From VFKE01 sp043758025 (GTDB lineage Bacteria; Verrucomicrobiota; Verrucomicrobiia; Verrucomicrobiales; Verrucomicrobiaceae), in NCBI GenBank assembly GCA_043758025.1, contig JAYVOH010000105.1, positions 1-14,868 on the forward strand: 14,868 bases of DNA, read 5' to 3'. This document shows positions 1 to 6,220 of the stretch, one piece after another. The notes beneath the pieces were generated by a model. It was not told the origin of the DNA. It did no database searches and saw nothing but the letters and a program-made list of their open reading frames with translations. The position numbers and the translations under genes are program-made. Position 1 is the first letter of the stretch. The number at the start of each line of letters is the position of its first letter.

Positions 1-161
1 ATCAGCGATTCCAGCCAGCCCGCGTGTTGCTGGCGATCGGCCAGACCGCTGCCGACAATGGCGATGTTGTCGCCTTTTTTAAGTTCAAGATGCTGCGCAG
101 ATGCGGCAGTCATGCCAAGCATGAATGTGATGAGGGTGATGATGATGTTGTTTTGTTTCAT
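1..161 (-). CDS. N-terminus of an exported SGNH/GDSL-like, PVC-type heme-protein family member (partial)
   Basis: This gene runs off the left edge; 53 codons are visible, starting at the ATG at 161. Residues 1 to about 22 form a signal peptide (MKQNN, then a hydrophobic run ending near AASAQ), so the product is exported. The mature start LELKKGDNIAIVGSGLADR, followed by QQHAGWLESL, resembles the first block of SGNH-hydrolase-like domains. In Planctomycetes and Verrucomicrobia these often sit at the front of large proteins that end in a PVC-type heme-binding CxxCH domain; whether that applies here cannot be seen. It lies downstream of the cytochrome c gene on the same strand, 193 bases away, which would suit an exported redox or sugar-oxidising function. 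No Shine-Dalgarno sequence precedes the start. The family call is from recall of the N-terminal motif only. Confidence 0.6.
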   Translation of the reverse strand, partial: MKQNNIIITLITFMLGMTAASAQHLELKKGDNIAIVGSGLADRQQHAGWLESL

Positions 162-315
162 GGAGAATAAGGGTCGGAGAATACGGCGATGGCGGACGCT
201 TTTTTCGCGCAAATGGCCGTGAATGCAAATTATGTATTCAGCCCGGATGCCAAATTTGCAGGCACTGCCTGTGCCAAATGGAATGGGAGCTTCGACGCAT
301 TCTTGGTATTTGCAG

Positions 316-334
316 GGCGTCTGTGTCAGACGCC
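316..334. repeat. Perfect inverted repeat downstream of the cytochrome c gene
   Basis: GGCGTCTG (316-323) and CAGACGCC (327-334) form a perfect 8-bp stem with a 3-base loop. It begins 21 bases past the stop codon of the minus-strand cytochrome gene. No T-run follows on either strand, so it is not a classical intrinsic terminator. It could be an mRNA 3' end stabiliser or a copy of a dispersed REP-like palindrome. About 50 bases away, CAGGCA-C-TGCCTG (259-271) is a second short palindrome. The rest of 162-354 shows no convincing gene. Confidence 0.4.
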
Positions 335-354
335 GAAGCAGTGTAGCTCTATCT

Positions 355-948
355 TCAACGTTTCTTGCGTGCGGCTGTGGGCGCTGGCTTCAACTCTTCG
401 GCTGTCCATGAATGGGTGCGGGCTTTGTTGGTTTCGCGAATCTTCGTGACTTCTGCGGTCTCGACCGGTAGGCGTTGTGTTCCCACATCGCGACGGATGT
501 AGGTGAGCACGCTGGCAATTTGTTCATCGGTGAACTGCGGGAGCGGTGGCATCTCCAACGCCCAGGTGGGTCCGGCAACATTGATGGGGCCGCCGAGTCC
601 GTGAATGACAATGCAGATGGGAACGTCGGCGGGGCCGAGCACCCAGGAGGAATCCAAGAGCGGTGGCGCGAGTCCTTCCAGTCCGGTGCCTGTGGGTTGA
701 TGACACGCGGCGCAAAGTCCGGCATAGATCGTCTTGCCATTGTCGAATTGTTTCTGTTGTTCCGCGGTCAAGGGGATGATGACCGGCGGCGGCGGTAATT
801 TGAATTTCAACTCCGCATTCTCCGGCCCGCGATTTGAGGTGCGATCCGATTTCTTACTGGTTCCATCGGATTTAGCCTTGGCGACAAGACAGGGAGTGAT
901 AGCCACCAACGATGCCAGGAGGAGCAGTGCGGCAACATTCTTTTTCAT
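355..948 (-). CDS. Exported monoheme cytochrome c
   Basis: A small periplasmic electron carrier of 197 residues from the preferred start at 948. That start gives MKKN plus a hydrophobic stretch (about residues 5-20), a clear signal peptide; longer in-frame starts (966, 1050) only add an unlikely leader. A charged linker with a proline stretch (PPPP near 52-55) precedes the heme domain. The heme-attachment motif CAACH is at 79-83, and Met133 in LEMPPLP is the likely second axial ligand. It is followed by the helix DEQIASVLTYIRR that closes class I cytochrome c folds. A basic tail (about residues 165-197, ending RKKR) lies beyond the domain. It probably passes electrons from a periplasmic dehydrogenase; the neighbouring partial gene at 1-161 is a candidate partner, by context only. 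Confidence 0.9.
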   Translation of the reverse strand: MKKNVAALLLLASLVAITPCLVAKAKSDGTSKKSDRTSNRGPENAELKFKLPPPPVIIPLTAEQQKQFDNGKTIYAGLCAACHQPTGTGLEGLAPPLLDSSWVLGPADVPICIVIHGLGGPINVAGPTWALEMPPLPQFTDEQIASVLTYIRRDVGTQRLPVETAEVTKIRETNKARTHSWTAEELKPAPTAARKKR

Positions 949-972
949 GGATAAACGCAAAGTCATAAAAAA

Positions 973-992
973 CTGCGTGGATATCTGCGTGG
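973..992 (-). promoter_or_regulatory. Direct repeat ahead of the cytochrome c gene (possible operator)
   Basis: On the minus strand, CCACGCAG occurs twice separated by ATAT, giving a 12-base period close to one helical turn. It lies 25-44 bases upstream of the cytochrome start at 948. Tandem half-sites at this spacing are typical of activator or repressor sites, but no regulator is known here and chance is not excluded. Confidence 0.25.
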
Positions 993-1110
993 CAGTCAAG
1001 GCAAAACATACAGAGAGTCCATTTTGGCGATGCCCGAGTATCGTAAGCAAGAAAATCTCAAGATGAACGCCAGACGGTTGAGCGACATCTTATGCTTGTA
1101 AGCGCCCTAC

Positions 1111-1155
1111 AAAACTGTTGCCAATTCCTCAACTACGCGAAAAAAAATCGGCAAC
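1111..1155 (-). terminator. Candidate terminator after sufT
   Basis: In minus-strand RNA, bases 1155-1146 (GTTGCCGATT) pair with 1126-1117 (AATTGGCAAC) to form a 10-bp stem with one G-U pair and a 19-base loop. A short AGTTTTG follows. An eight-T run also lies at 1147-1140, overlapping the end of the 5' arm and running into the loop, so termination could occur at either point. The position, 29 bases past the sufT stop, fits the end of the Fe-S operon. The large loop makes it less certain than a classical terminator. Confidence 0.45.
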
Positions 1156-1183
1156 CCGGCACCTGCCAGCGCGTGGCTATTCC

Positions 1184-1741
1184 TTAAATCATCCCGAGCT
1201 TCATCTTCCCCTCTTCGGAAATCATGCTCTGGTTCCACGGCGGATCCCAGACGACTTCGACGGACGCATCGTCCATGTCCTCGATGGTCATGATGCGGGA
1301 CTGGGCATCGGCGGCGATGGTCGGCCCCATGCCGCAGCCGGGCGCAGTGAGGGTCATTTTGACGAGTGCCTTGTGCTTGCCGTCGTCTTCGGTGATGCGG
1401 CAATCATACACCAGACCGAGGTCCACGATGTTCACGGGAATTTCCGGGTCATAGACATTGCGAAGCTGGTTCCAAACTTCCATCTCCAAGTCAGTGACAT
1501 CGGTCGGGATATTGGAGGAGCTGGTGGTCTCGGCTTTCTTCTTTTCTTCCGCAGGATCAATCCCGAGGGCATCCACATCTTTCGAGGGAATGCGGGCCAG
1601 TCCGTGATCGGTGGCGACGGTGTAAGTCCCTCCCAGTGCCTGGGTAATGATAACCCGGGTGCCGGCGGGGAGCTTGATGGCGTCACCACTGGGGATCTGG
1701 ATAGCTTCGACTTCGCGGAGGAGATTGATTTCGGAATGCAT
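1184..1741 (-). CDS. sufT: SufT-like Fe-S cluster maturation protein (MIP18/DUF59)
   Basis: A cytosolic accessory factor of iron-sulfur protein maturation, 185 residues, close to the usual SufT length. The N-terminal region carries the SufT-type segment LPAGTRVIITQALGGTYTV (24-42). After a charged, Ser/Thr-rich linker (about 63-80) comes the MIP18/DUF59 domain: DPEIPVNIVDLGLVYD (98-113), the TAPGCGMG motif with Cys136, and VVWDPPW near 163-169. Both parts together separate SufT from simple DUF59 proteins. It is the last gene of a minus-strand cluster behind the NifU-like scaffold, 42 bases downstream of that stop, and the gap is filled by the heptamer repeat array. A candidate terminator follows. 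No Shine-Dalgarno sequence is present. SufBCD/SufS genes are not in the window, so they must lie elsewhere. Confidence 0.93.
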   Translation of the reverse strand: MHSEINLLREVEAIQIPSGDAIKLPAGTRVIITQALGGTYTVATDHGLARIPSKDVDALGIDPAEEKKKAETTSSSNIPTDVTDLEMEVWNQLRNVYDPEIPVNIVDLGLVYDCRITEDDGKHKALVKMTLTAPGCGMGPTIAADAQSRIMTIEDMDDASVEVVWDPPWNQSMISEEGKMKLGMI

Positions 1742-1751
1742 AGGAGAATTG

Positions 1752-1835
1752 GGAGTTAGGAGTTAGGAGTTAGGAGTTAGGAGTTAGGAGTTAGGAGATG
1801 GGAGATGGGAGATGGGAGATGGGAGATGGGAGATG
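1752..1835. repeat. Composite heptanucleotide tandem array: six GGAGTTA then six GGAGATG
   Basis: Six exact copies of GGAGTTA (1752-1793) abut six exact copies of GGAGATG (1794-1835); degenerate units flank both ends (GGAGAATT at 1743-1750 and GGAGTGA at 1836-1842). On the coding minus strand the units are CATCTCC and TAACTCC. Because 7 is prime to 3, CATCTCC repeats are open in all three frames and always encode the heptad ISHLPSP. TAACTCC repeats put a TAA in every frame within 21 bases. The array thus supplies the nifU tail, its stop codon and most of the nifU-sufT spacer. Perfect tandem copies are expected to change in number by replication slippage. Confidence 0.97.
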
Positions 1836-2332
1836 GGAGTGAGGGGGATGATTTTGATTTTGCCGACTTTTTTGTCTGCGGCGGAAAGGGCGTCGCGGAG
1901 CGTTGTGGCCTGGTTCTGGCTAACTTCAAAAGCTCTACTTGTCTGAGGCTCTGATTGTCTGCTCCCCTGCTCTGCTTCAAGCGCGGCTTTGAGTGCACCT
2001 TCGACCATCTGACCGCAATGGATTTTCATGGGCGGAAGCGGGCCGAGCGGCGCGCTGAGTTCCCCGGCGTCCATCTTCATGGCTTCTTCCTTGGTTTTGC
2101 CAAGAATCATCTGGGTGGCCATGCTCGCAACCGCGATGGCGGTCTGGCAGCCGAAACTCTGGAAGCTGGCTTTGTCGATGATCTTCTGTCCATCGCGCTC
2201 TTTGTATTTGATCCAAAGCCGCACCATGTCGCCACAGTCCGGGCTGCCCACGGTGCCAACGGCATCGGCATCGGACATCTCGCCGACATTCTGCGGGCTG
2301 GCGATGGCTTGCTGGAGGGTGTCTTCGGTCAT
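1784..2332 (-). CDS. nifU: NifU-like Fe-S scaffold protein with repeat-encoded C-terminal tail
   Basis: A scaffold on which Fe-S clusters are assembled before transfer to apoproteins, in the cytosol. Residues 1 to about 120 match the NifU N-terminal/IscU fold: ASPQNVGEMSDADAVG near 11-26, then the three ligand cysteines Cys33 (PDCGD, with Asp35), Cys62 (FGCQTA) and Cys106 (IHCGQ). The spacing is normal, so it should bind a cluster. Residues about 121-163 are a low-complexity extension with no second known domain (no NifU C-terminal thioredoxin-like part). The last 18 or so residues (two ISHLPSP-type heptads ending PNS) are encoded by the heptamer array, and the stop codon (1784-1786) lies in the fifth GGAGTTA unit. 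The upstream rhodanese-like gene is 84 bases away, across a spacer with possible RNA structure; sufT follows. Confidence 0.92.
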   Translation of the reverse strand: MTEDTLQQAIASPQNVGEMSDADAVGTVGSPDCGDMVRLWIKYKERDGQKIIDKASFQSFGCQTAIAVASMATQMILGKTKEEAMKMDAGELSAPLGPLPPMKIHCGQMVEGALKAALEAEQGSRQSEPQTSRAFEVSQNQATTLRDALSAADKKVGKIKIIPLTPISHLPSPISHLPSPNS

Positions 2333-2344
2333 ATGAGAGATTGG

Positions 2345-2416
2345 ACGGAATTAACTGAATTAATGTAATTGTTTGAGTGAGCGTTTTAAAATTCTGTTCC
2401 ATTCCGTAAATTCAGT
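2345..2416 (-). promoter_or_regulatory. Possible RNA pseudoknot or switch in the nifU leader
   Basis: In minus-strand RNA the rhodanese-nifU spacer begins directly after the TAG with ACTGAAT-TT-ACGGAAT and ends with ATTCAGT-TA-ATTCCGT, 12 bases before the nifU ATG. ACTGAAT complements ATTCAGT, and ACGGAAT complements ATTCCGT. The two 7-bp pairings are interleaved rather than nested, with identical 56-base offsets. They could form an H-type pseudoknot or two alternative folds. The 2-base connectors are short for both stems at once, so alternative folds are as likely. The sequence complementarity is certain; the function is inference. Confidence 0.35.
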
Positions 2417-2986
2417 CTATTCCTCAAGTTCAACACGATAGCGCGGAAGGCTTTGATCTACTTGCAATGAATACGCGTCAATCCCGCCGGCGAGACACTT
2501 GGTTTCGGAGAATCCGTGACCGATGAAGTAAGCGGCGGCGTCCAGGGCACGGTCTCCCAGATGATCGTAAATGATGATCGGCTCCGTCTTGCTGGCTGTA
2601 TTAAACAGCTCCTGCGTGAGGTCTTGCGTCATCAGGCGCGAGCCGGGAATGGCCACGGCTTCGTGTTCTTCACGCGAACGAACGTCGATGAGTTTCAGCC
2701 CCGGATTGGATTTGAGCAGCACTGCCAACTCCTGCGGGCTGATCTGGATTTTGGCGTCGGCATCATGACTGTCATGAATGTGGGCGATGACTTCGCTCAC
2801 GGGCAGGTTCTCGTTGCGCGCGCAAACTTCGGCCAGTGTTTCATCGGGCCGGAATCCGCAACTCCGGCAACCGCCGATATGGTAACGCGCAAAAAGCGCC
2901 CGCTGTGCCCCGGAATAAACTTGCAGCAGATCGGCCATCGTGGTCTCGCTGTTGATAGTTGTTTTAATTTCTTCGGCTGCGGTCAT
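2417..2986 (-). CDS. DUF1858-like plus rhodanese-homology protein lacking the catalytic Cys
   Basis: A 189-residue protein from the preferred ATG at 2986; a longer start at 3019 is possible but would overlap the candidate promoter. Residues about 15-70 resemble DUF1858 (TMADLLQVY, then GGCRSCGF with Cys40 and Cys43, then TLAEVCARN), a small domain often found with redox or hybrid-cluster proteins. Residues about 80-185 are a rhodanese fold: LKLIDVRSREEHEAVAIPGS, then IIIYDHLGDRALDAAAYF and CLAGGIDAYS. In active sulfurtransferases the first position of the active loop is Cys; here it is Asp141 (YDHLGDR), so the domain should not form a persulfide there. The CxxC pair may be the functional site. 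As first gene before nifU and sufT it probably serves Fe-S assembly, by binding partners or sulfur rather than by classical rhodanese chemistry. Confidence 0.85.
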   Translation of the reverse strand: MTAAEEIKTTINSETTMADLLQVYSGAQRALFARYHIGGCRSCGFRPDETLAEVCARNENLPVSEVIAHIHDSHDADAKIQISPQELAVLLKSNPGLKLIDVRSREEHEAVAIPGSRLMTQDLTQELFNTASKTEPIIIYDHLGDRALDAAAYFIGHGFSETKCLAGGIDAYSLQVDQSLPRYRVELEE

Positions 2987-2991
2987 GACAC

Positions 2992-3019
2992 AGAGTAGGC
3001 GTGATGACGGCTGGGTCAA
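2992..3019 (-). promoter_or_regulatory. Candidate sigma70-type promoter for the Fe-S cluster
   Basis: On the minus strand TTGACC (3019-3014) and TACTCT (2997-2992) are separated by 16 bases, in the divergent gap between the rhodanese-like gene and pssA. Transcription would start almost at the ATG at 2986, giving a leaderless or near-leaderless mRNA. The -10 match is weak, and no matching plus-strand promoter for pssA was recognised. Confidence 0.25.
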
Positions 3020-3079
3020 ACCGTTCGGACTGCGGAAAAGAGTGGGCGGTGCGGGCTTTATCGGCTAGATTAACACACT

Positions 3080-3946
3080 ATGGCTACTGACCGGGAACCA
3101 CGCATTTATTTGCTGCCGAATTTGATGACCGCGGGAAACATGATCTGCGGGTTCATGGCGATCCTTCACATCGTAGGGCGATTTCATCAGGGGGATGGAC
3201 ATGCGCGATACCTCTGGGCCATCGGTTTGATTCTGATCGCCTGCGTGTTCGACCTGCTGGATGGAAGATTTGCCAGGATGAGCGGGCAGTCCTCGGATTT
3301 TGGCCGCGAGTTTGACTCGCTGGCGGACATTGTTTCATTTGGCATCGCGCCCGCGCTGTTGGTTCACGATATCGTGCTCGCTGAGTTTGAGCAGAGCCTC
3401 GGCGGGTTGGGCTGGTTGATTGCCTGCGTCTATCTGGTCTGCGGCGCGATGCGGCTCGCGCGTTTCAACTGCCTGGCCACGACTGATGACGGCACTTCAT
3501 CGAAATCATTCCGCGGCTGCCCGATTCCCGCAGCTGCGGGCGTGATCGTCTCGTTGACGATGTTTCTTCTGTGGCTGGACGGTGAGAACCGGGAGATCGG
3601 CCGCTGGAAATATGCGCTGCCAGTGCTGATGATGCTGTTGAGTTACCTCATGGTCAGCAGCATTGAGTATCCCAGCTTCAAATCGATCAACTGGAGGACG
3701 CGCCGTTCCTTTCACTGGGTGCTCGGCAGCATCGTGCTGGTTGTCTTCACGGTAAAAAACTGGCAATGGATGCCAACGGTGATTTTCGTTTCTTATCTGG
3801 CGTATGGCTTGGTGCGCCCATGGGTATCCCGTCGCTGGCGGCAGGAGATCGAGGAAGATGATATGGATGAAACTCCCGATGGAGAAGCAAAGAAGGAAGA
3901 ACCAAACGCCGCGCCACAATCTGGTGATTCCTCGGCTTCGATTTGA
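3080..3946 (+). CDS. pssA: CDP-diacylglycerol-serine O-phosphatidyltransferase
   Basis: An inner-membrane enzyme that joins CDP-diacylglycerol and L-serine to give phosphatidylserine, the precursor of phosphatidylethanolamine. The 288 residues contain the CDP-alcohol phosphotransferase motif DG-x2-AR-x8-G-x3-D-x3-D at 61-83 (Asp61, Gly62, Ala65, Arg66, Gly75, Asp79, Asp83), complete. The start LLPNLMTAGNMICGF (11-25) is typical of the PssA branch, as is the later MRLARFN segment, supporting PssA over PgsA. Six to eight hydrophobic segments follow. The tail (about 248-288) is strongly acidic and then Ala/Ser-rich, and probably cytosolic and disordered. It is divergent from the Fe-S cluster; the glycosyltransferase gene follows after 35 bases, probably co-transcribed. 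No Shine-Dalgarno sequence is visible. Confidence 0.93.
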   Translation: MATDREPRIYLLPNLMTAGNMICGFMAILHIVGRFHQGDGHARYLWAIGLILIACVFDLLDGRFARMSGQSSDFGREFDSLADIVSFGIAPALLVHDIVLAEFEQSLGGLGWLIACVYLVCGAMRLARFNCLATTDDGTSSKSFRGCPIPAAAGVIVSLTMFLLWLDGENREIGRWKYALPVLMMLLSYLMVSSIEYPSFKSINWRTRRSFHWVLGSIVLVVFTVKNWQWMPTVIFVSYLAYGLVRPWVSRRWRQEIEEDDMDETPDGEAKKEEPNAAPQSGDSSASI

Positions 3947-3981
3947 CATGGAAGAGATGATGCAATTGTAAGCTGCACTCG

Positions 3982-5211
3982 ATGCCTGATTTTCATCAAC
4001 CGATTCTGTTGCCAACGCTGCATCATCTGGCCGAGACCGGCCTGGATGAGCGCGAGGCCTTGCTGGAGAAAGTGTCAAAAAAGAAGCCCGTCGCGCTGGT
4101 GATTCCGGCGTTATATGCCGAGCTGGAGCAGAAAGCGCTGCCCCGAATGCTCAAGCAACTGGCCGGGGCGCGTTATGTGAAGCGCGTGGTTTTCAGCATG
4201 AACGGCATGGATGCGGCGAAGCATCGCAAAGCCGTGCGCCACTTCGCGAACAGACTCGGAGACATCCGGCATAGCGTGCTGTGGAATGACGGACCGGAGT
4301 TGAGCGCCTTGCATCAGGAAGTGGACAGGGCCACGGGAGGCCGCCACGCGCAGGGAAAAGGCAGCAACGTCTGGATGGGTATCGCCCATCTTCTGGCCGA
4401 TGGGCATCGCGGCGTGATCGCGTGCCATGACAGTGACATCCTGAATTACGATCGAGAGATGCTCTGGCGCCTATGCCTTCCCGTGGCCCATCCCGACATG
4501 GGATATGTTTTCGCTAAAAGTTATTACGGACGGGTGCGTGAACGCATGTATGGCCGCGTGACCCGCTTGCTGGTTTTTCCCCTGCTTCAGGCTCTGCGCG
4601 AGCTGTTCGGCACCACTCCCCTGCTGAGTTTTCTCGCGATGTTCCGCTATCCATTGTCCGGGGAATTTTCTGCGGACACAGCTTTTTTGAGCAAGCTGGG
4701 CCTGCCCTCTGACTGGGGACTGGAAATCGGCATGCTCTGTGATTTGTTCCGCCTCGCGCCTTCACAGAAAGTGTGCCAGGTCGATCTCGGCGGAAATTTT
4801 GATCACAAACATCAGCATTTGGGTATCGATCCCGTGACCGGAAATGAAAACGCGGCCACCGGGCTCATGCGCATGGCGCGCGAAGTCACGCGCACCTTGC
4901 TGGCGCGACTATGGGACGAACTCGGCTTTGCTGCAGAAGCGACAAAATTGCAAAGGCTACCGGTGGCATACAATCAGACGGCAAAAACCCTCCTCAAGCG
5001 CTATCGGCATGAAGCGCTGTTCAACCATCTCAATGATTCGTCCGGGGAAGAAAGTCTGTTGGTGGAAATGTTTGCCCGCATGATTCGGGACGTGGTCTCC
5101 GACGGAAAAATCCCACAAACGCCAGCTTCCTGGCTGCCTTCATGGAACGATATCCAAAACCTGGTCCCGGATTTTGCCACAAAGCTGGAAAATGCCGCGG
5201 CGGAGAATTAA
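3982..5211 (+). CDS. GT81-like glycosyltransferase (glucosyl-3-phosphoglycerate synthase-like)
   Basis: A 409-residue GT-A-fold enzyme with no signal peptide or clear membrane segment, so likely cytosolic. The nucleotide-sugar region includes VALVIPALY (37-45), QGKGSNVWMGIAHLL (124-138, equivalent to the GKG loop of GpgS-type enzymes) and the metal motif HDSDI with Asp150 and Asp152. Further on come FRYPLSGEFS (221-230), the DWGLEIGMLCDLF stretch (244-256) and FDHKHQ (273-278), with a histidine where GT81 enzymes place a metal ligand. The layout matches the family that transfers glucose to 3-phosphoglycerate, the first step to the compatible solute glucosylglycerate. No GpgP-type phosphatase gene is adjacent, so the acceptor is not proven. 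The C-terminal third is helical and without known motifs. The short gap after pssA suggests one transcript. Confidence 0.75.
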   Translation: MPDFHQPILLPTLHHLAETGLDEREALLEKVSKKKPVALVIPALYAELEQKALPRMLKQLAGARYVKRVVFSMNGMDAAKHRKAVRHFANRLGDIRHSVLWNDGPELSALHQEVDRATGGRHAQGKGSNVWMGIAHLLADGHRGVIACHDSDILNYDREMLWRLCLPVAHPDMGYVFAKSYYGRVRERMYGRVTRLLVFPLLQALRELFGTTPLLSFLAMFRYPLSGEFSADTAFLSKLGLPSDWGLEIGMLCDLFRLAPSQKVCQVDLGGNFDHKHQHLGIDPVTGNENAATGLMRMAREVTRTLLARLWDELGFAAEATKLQRLPVAYNQTAKTLLKRYRHEALFNHLNDSSGEESLLVEMFARMIRDVVSDGKIPQTPASWLPSWNDIQNLVPDFATKLENAAAEN

Positions 5212-5301
5212 AAATCCAATATCTCAAAACACGACTTTCTGGATTCAGAATTGTTAATCAAAAAGTCACACCCGGCAATGCCTGCCTCCTCTCTCCATTA
5301 A

Positions 5302-6153
5302 ATGCCCGCGCAAGAACCCATTATTTGGCTCAACGGCAAGCTCCTCCCGGCTTCAGCGGCGTGCATCTCGCCGTTTGACCGGGGCTTCACTGTCGGATGC
5401 GCCGCCTTTGAAACACTCAGAGCGCTTCGTGGACAGCCGTTTGCTGTGACGCGACACTGGAGGCGACTCGTTCATTCTTGTCAGATTCTTGGCATCCAGC
5501 CTCCACTACTGGACGTATTTAAAACTTCTATGAAGGATACGCTCGAAGCCAACCACCTGCCAGATGCGCGGGTTCGGTTCACCGTAACTGCGGGCGATGG
5601 CCAGACAACGTCCACCAGTTTTGGAGCGGGCCAGACATTAGTGGTTCATGCCGTGCCCATTCAAAGCTACGCTGACCAAGAGCAAGTGGTCACGGTGCCC
5701 TGGCCGCGAAATGAGCGAGGTGCACTCACGGGTGCCAAATGTGCCTCCTACGCCGAGAACATGGTCGCGCTGGCATATGCTCACAAGCAAGGAGGTGGCG
5801 AGGCCATCTTCGCCAACACCCAGGGTGATCTTTGCGAAGGTGCCACCACCAACGTCTTCATCGTTCATGACGACGTGGTGCTGACGCCTTCCACTGCATC
5901 CGGCTGTCTGCCAGGAATTACCCGGGAACTCATTTTGGAGCTTTGTAGATTGAACAATATTGCCGTGGAGGAAACAAAAATTCCTATGAAATTACTCAAT
6001 GAGGCTGATGAATGCTTTCTGACCTCATCTACGAGAGGACTGCAGTCAGTAGCCAGATTTGATGATAAACATTTCCCCAAGAAATCCAATTCACGCACGC
6101 ACGAAGTCCTCAGCTTTTATCATAAACTGTTGACGGAGAACAACGACCCATGA
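5302..6153 (+). CDS. Class IV PLP enzyme, aminodeoxychorismate lyase/branched-chain aminotransferase-like
   Basis: A 283-residue fold-type IV PLP enzyme of normal length. It opens with IIWLNGKLLP and SPFDRGFTVGCAAFETLR, typical of the family N-terminal domain. Lys146 in LTGAKCASYAENM is the expected Schiff-base lysine, Glu179 in LCEGATTNVF is the conserved glutamate that contacts the pyridine nitrogen, and CLPGITRELILEL provides the phosphate-binding turn. The choice between 4-amino-4-deoxychorismate lyase (PabC, folate synthesis), D-amino-acid aminotransferase and branched-chain aminotransferase cannot be settled by eye. The short length and single FETLR-type entry favour a PabC-like role. 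It follows the GT81-like gene after 90 bases, which contain no convincing terminator, and no chorismate-pathway gene is nearby. Confidence 0.85.
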   Translation: MPAQEPIIWLNGKLLPASAACISPFDRGFTVGCAAFETLRALRGQPFAVTRHWRRLVHSCQILGIQPPLLDVFKTSMKDTLEANHLPDARVRFTVTAGDGQTTSTSFGAGQTLVVHAVPIQSYADQEQVVTVPWPRNERGALTGAKCASYAENMVALAYAHKQGGGEAIFANTQGDLCEGATTNVFIVHDDVVLTPSTASGCLPGITRELILELCRLNNIAVEETKIPMKLLNEADECFLTSSTRGLQSVARFDDKHFPKKSNSRTHEVLSFYHKLLTENNDP

Positions 6154-6220
6154 TATCCCAGCTTGACAACTCCCTGTAAATTAATCAAAAATAACATACT
6201 AATCCCAATGCAAAAACACC

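Noticed and set aside
189..449. Plus-strand reading frame of 86 codons overlapping the cytochrome end
   Set aside because: Composition is unlike a protein family, it overlaps the well-supported cytochrome gene, and the region is better explained as spacer.
1118..1759. Long plus-strand frame of 213 codons antisense to sufT
   Set aside because: The minus-strand SufT has clear family motifs over the same bases; the plus frame is its antisense shadow in GC-rich DNA.
1752..1835. CRISPR or telomere-like array
   Set aside because: Units are 7 bases with no spacers, and the location is internal to an operon; it is a plain tandem repeat.
5212..5301. Weak hairpins (AATCCA/TGGATT and GACTTT/AAAGTC) between the GT81-like and PLP genes
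   Set aside because: Six-base stems with loops of more than 20 bases and no T-run; not distinguishable from chance in AT-rich spacer.
6163..6197. Promoter TTGACA ... TAACAT before the AP2-like gene
   Set aside because: The spacing is 23 bases, too long for a standard promoter, so it is mentioned only in the gene entry.
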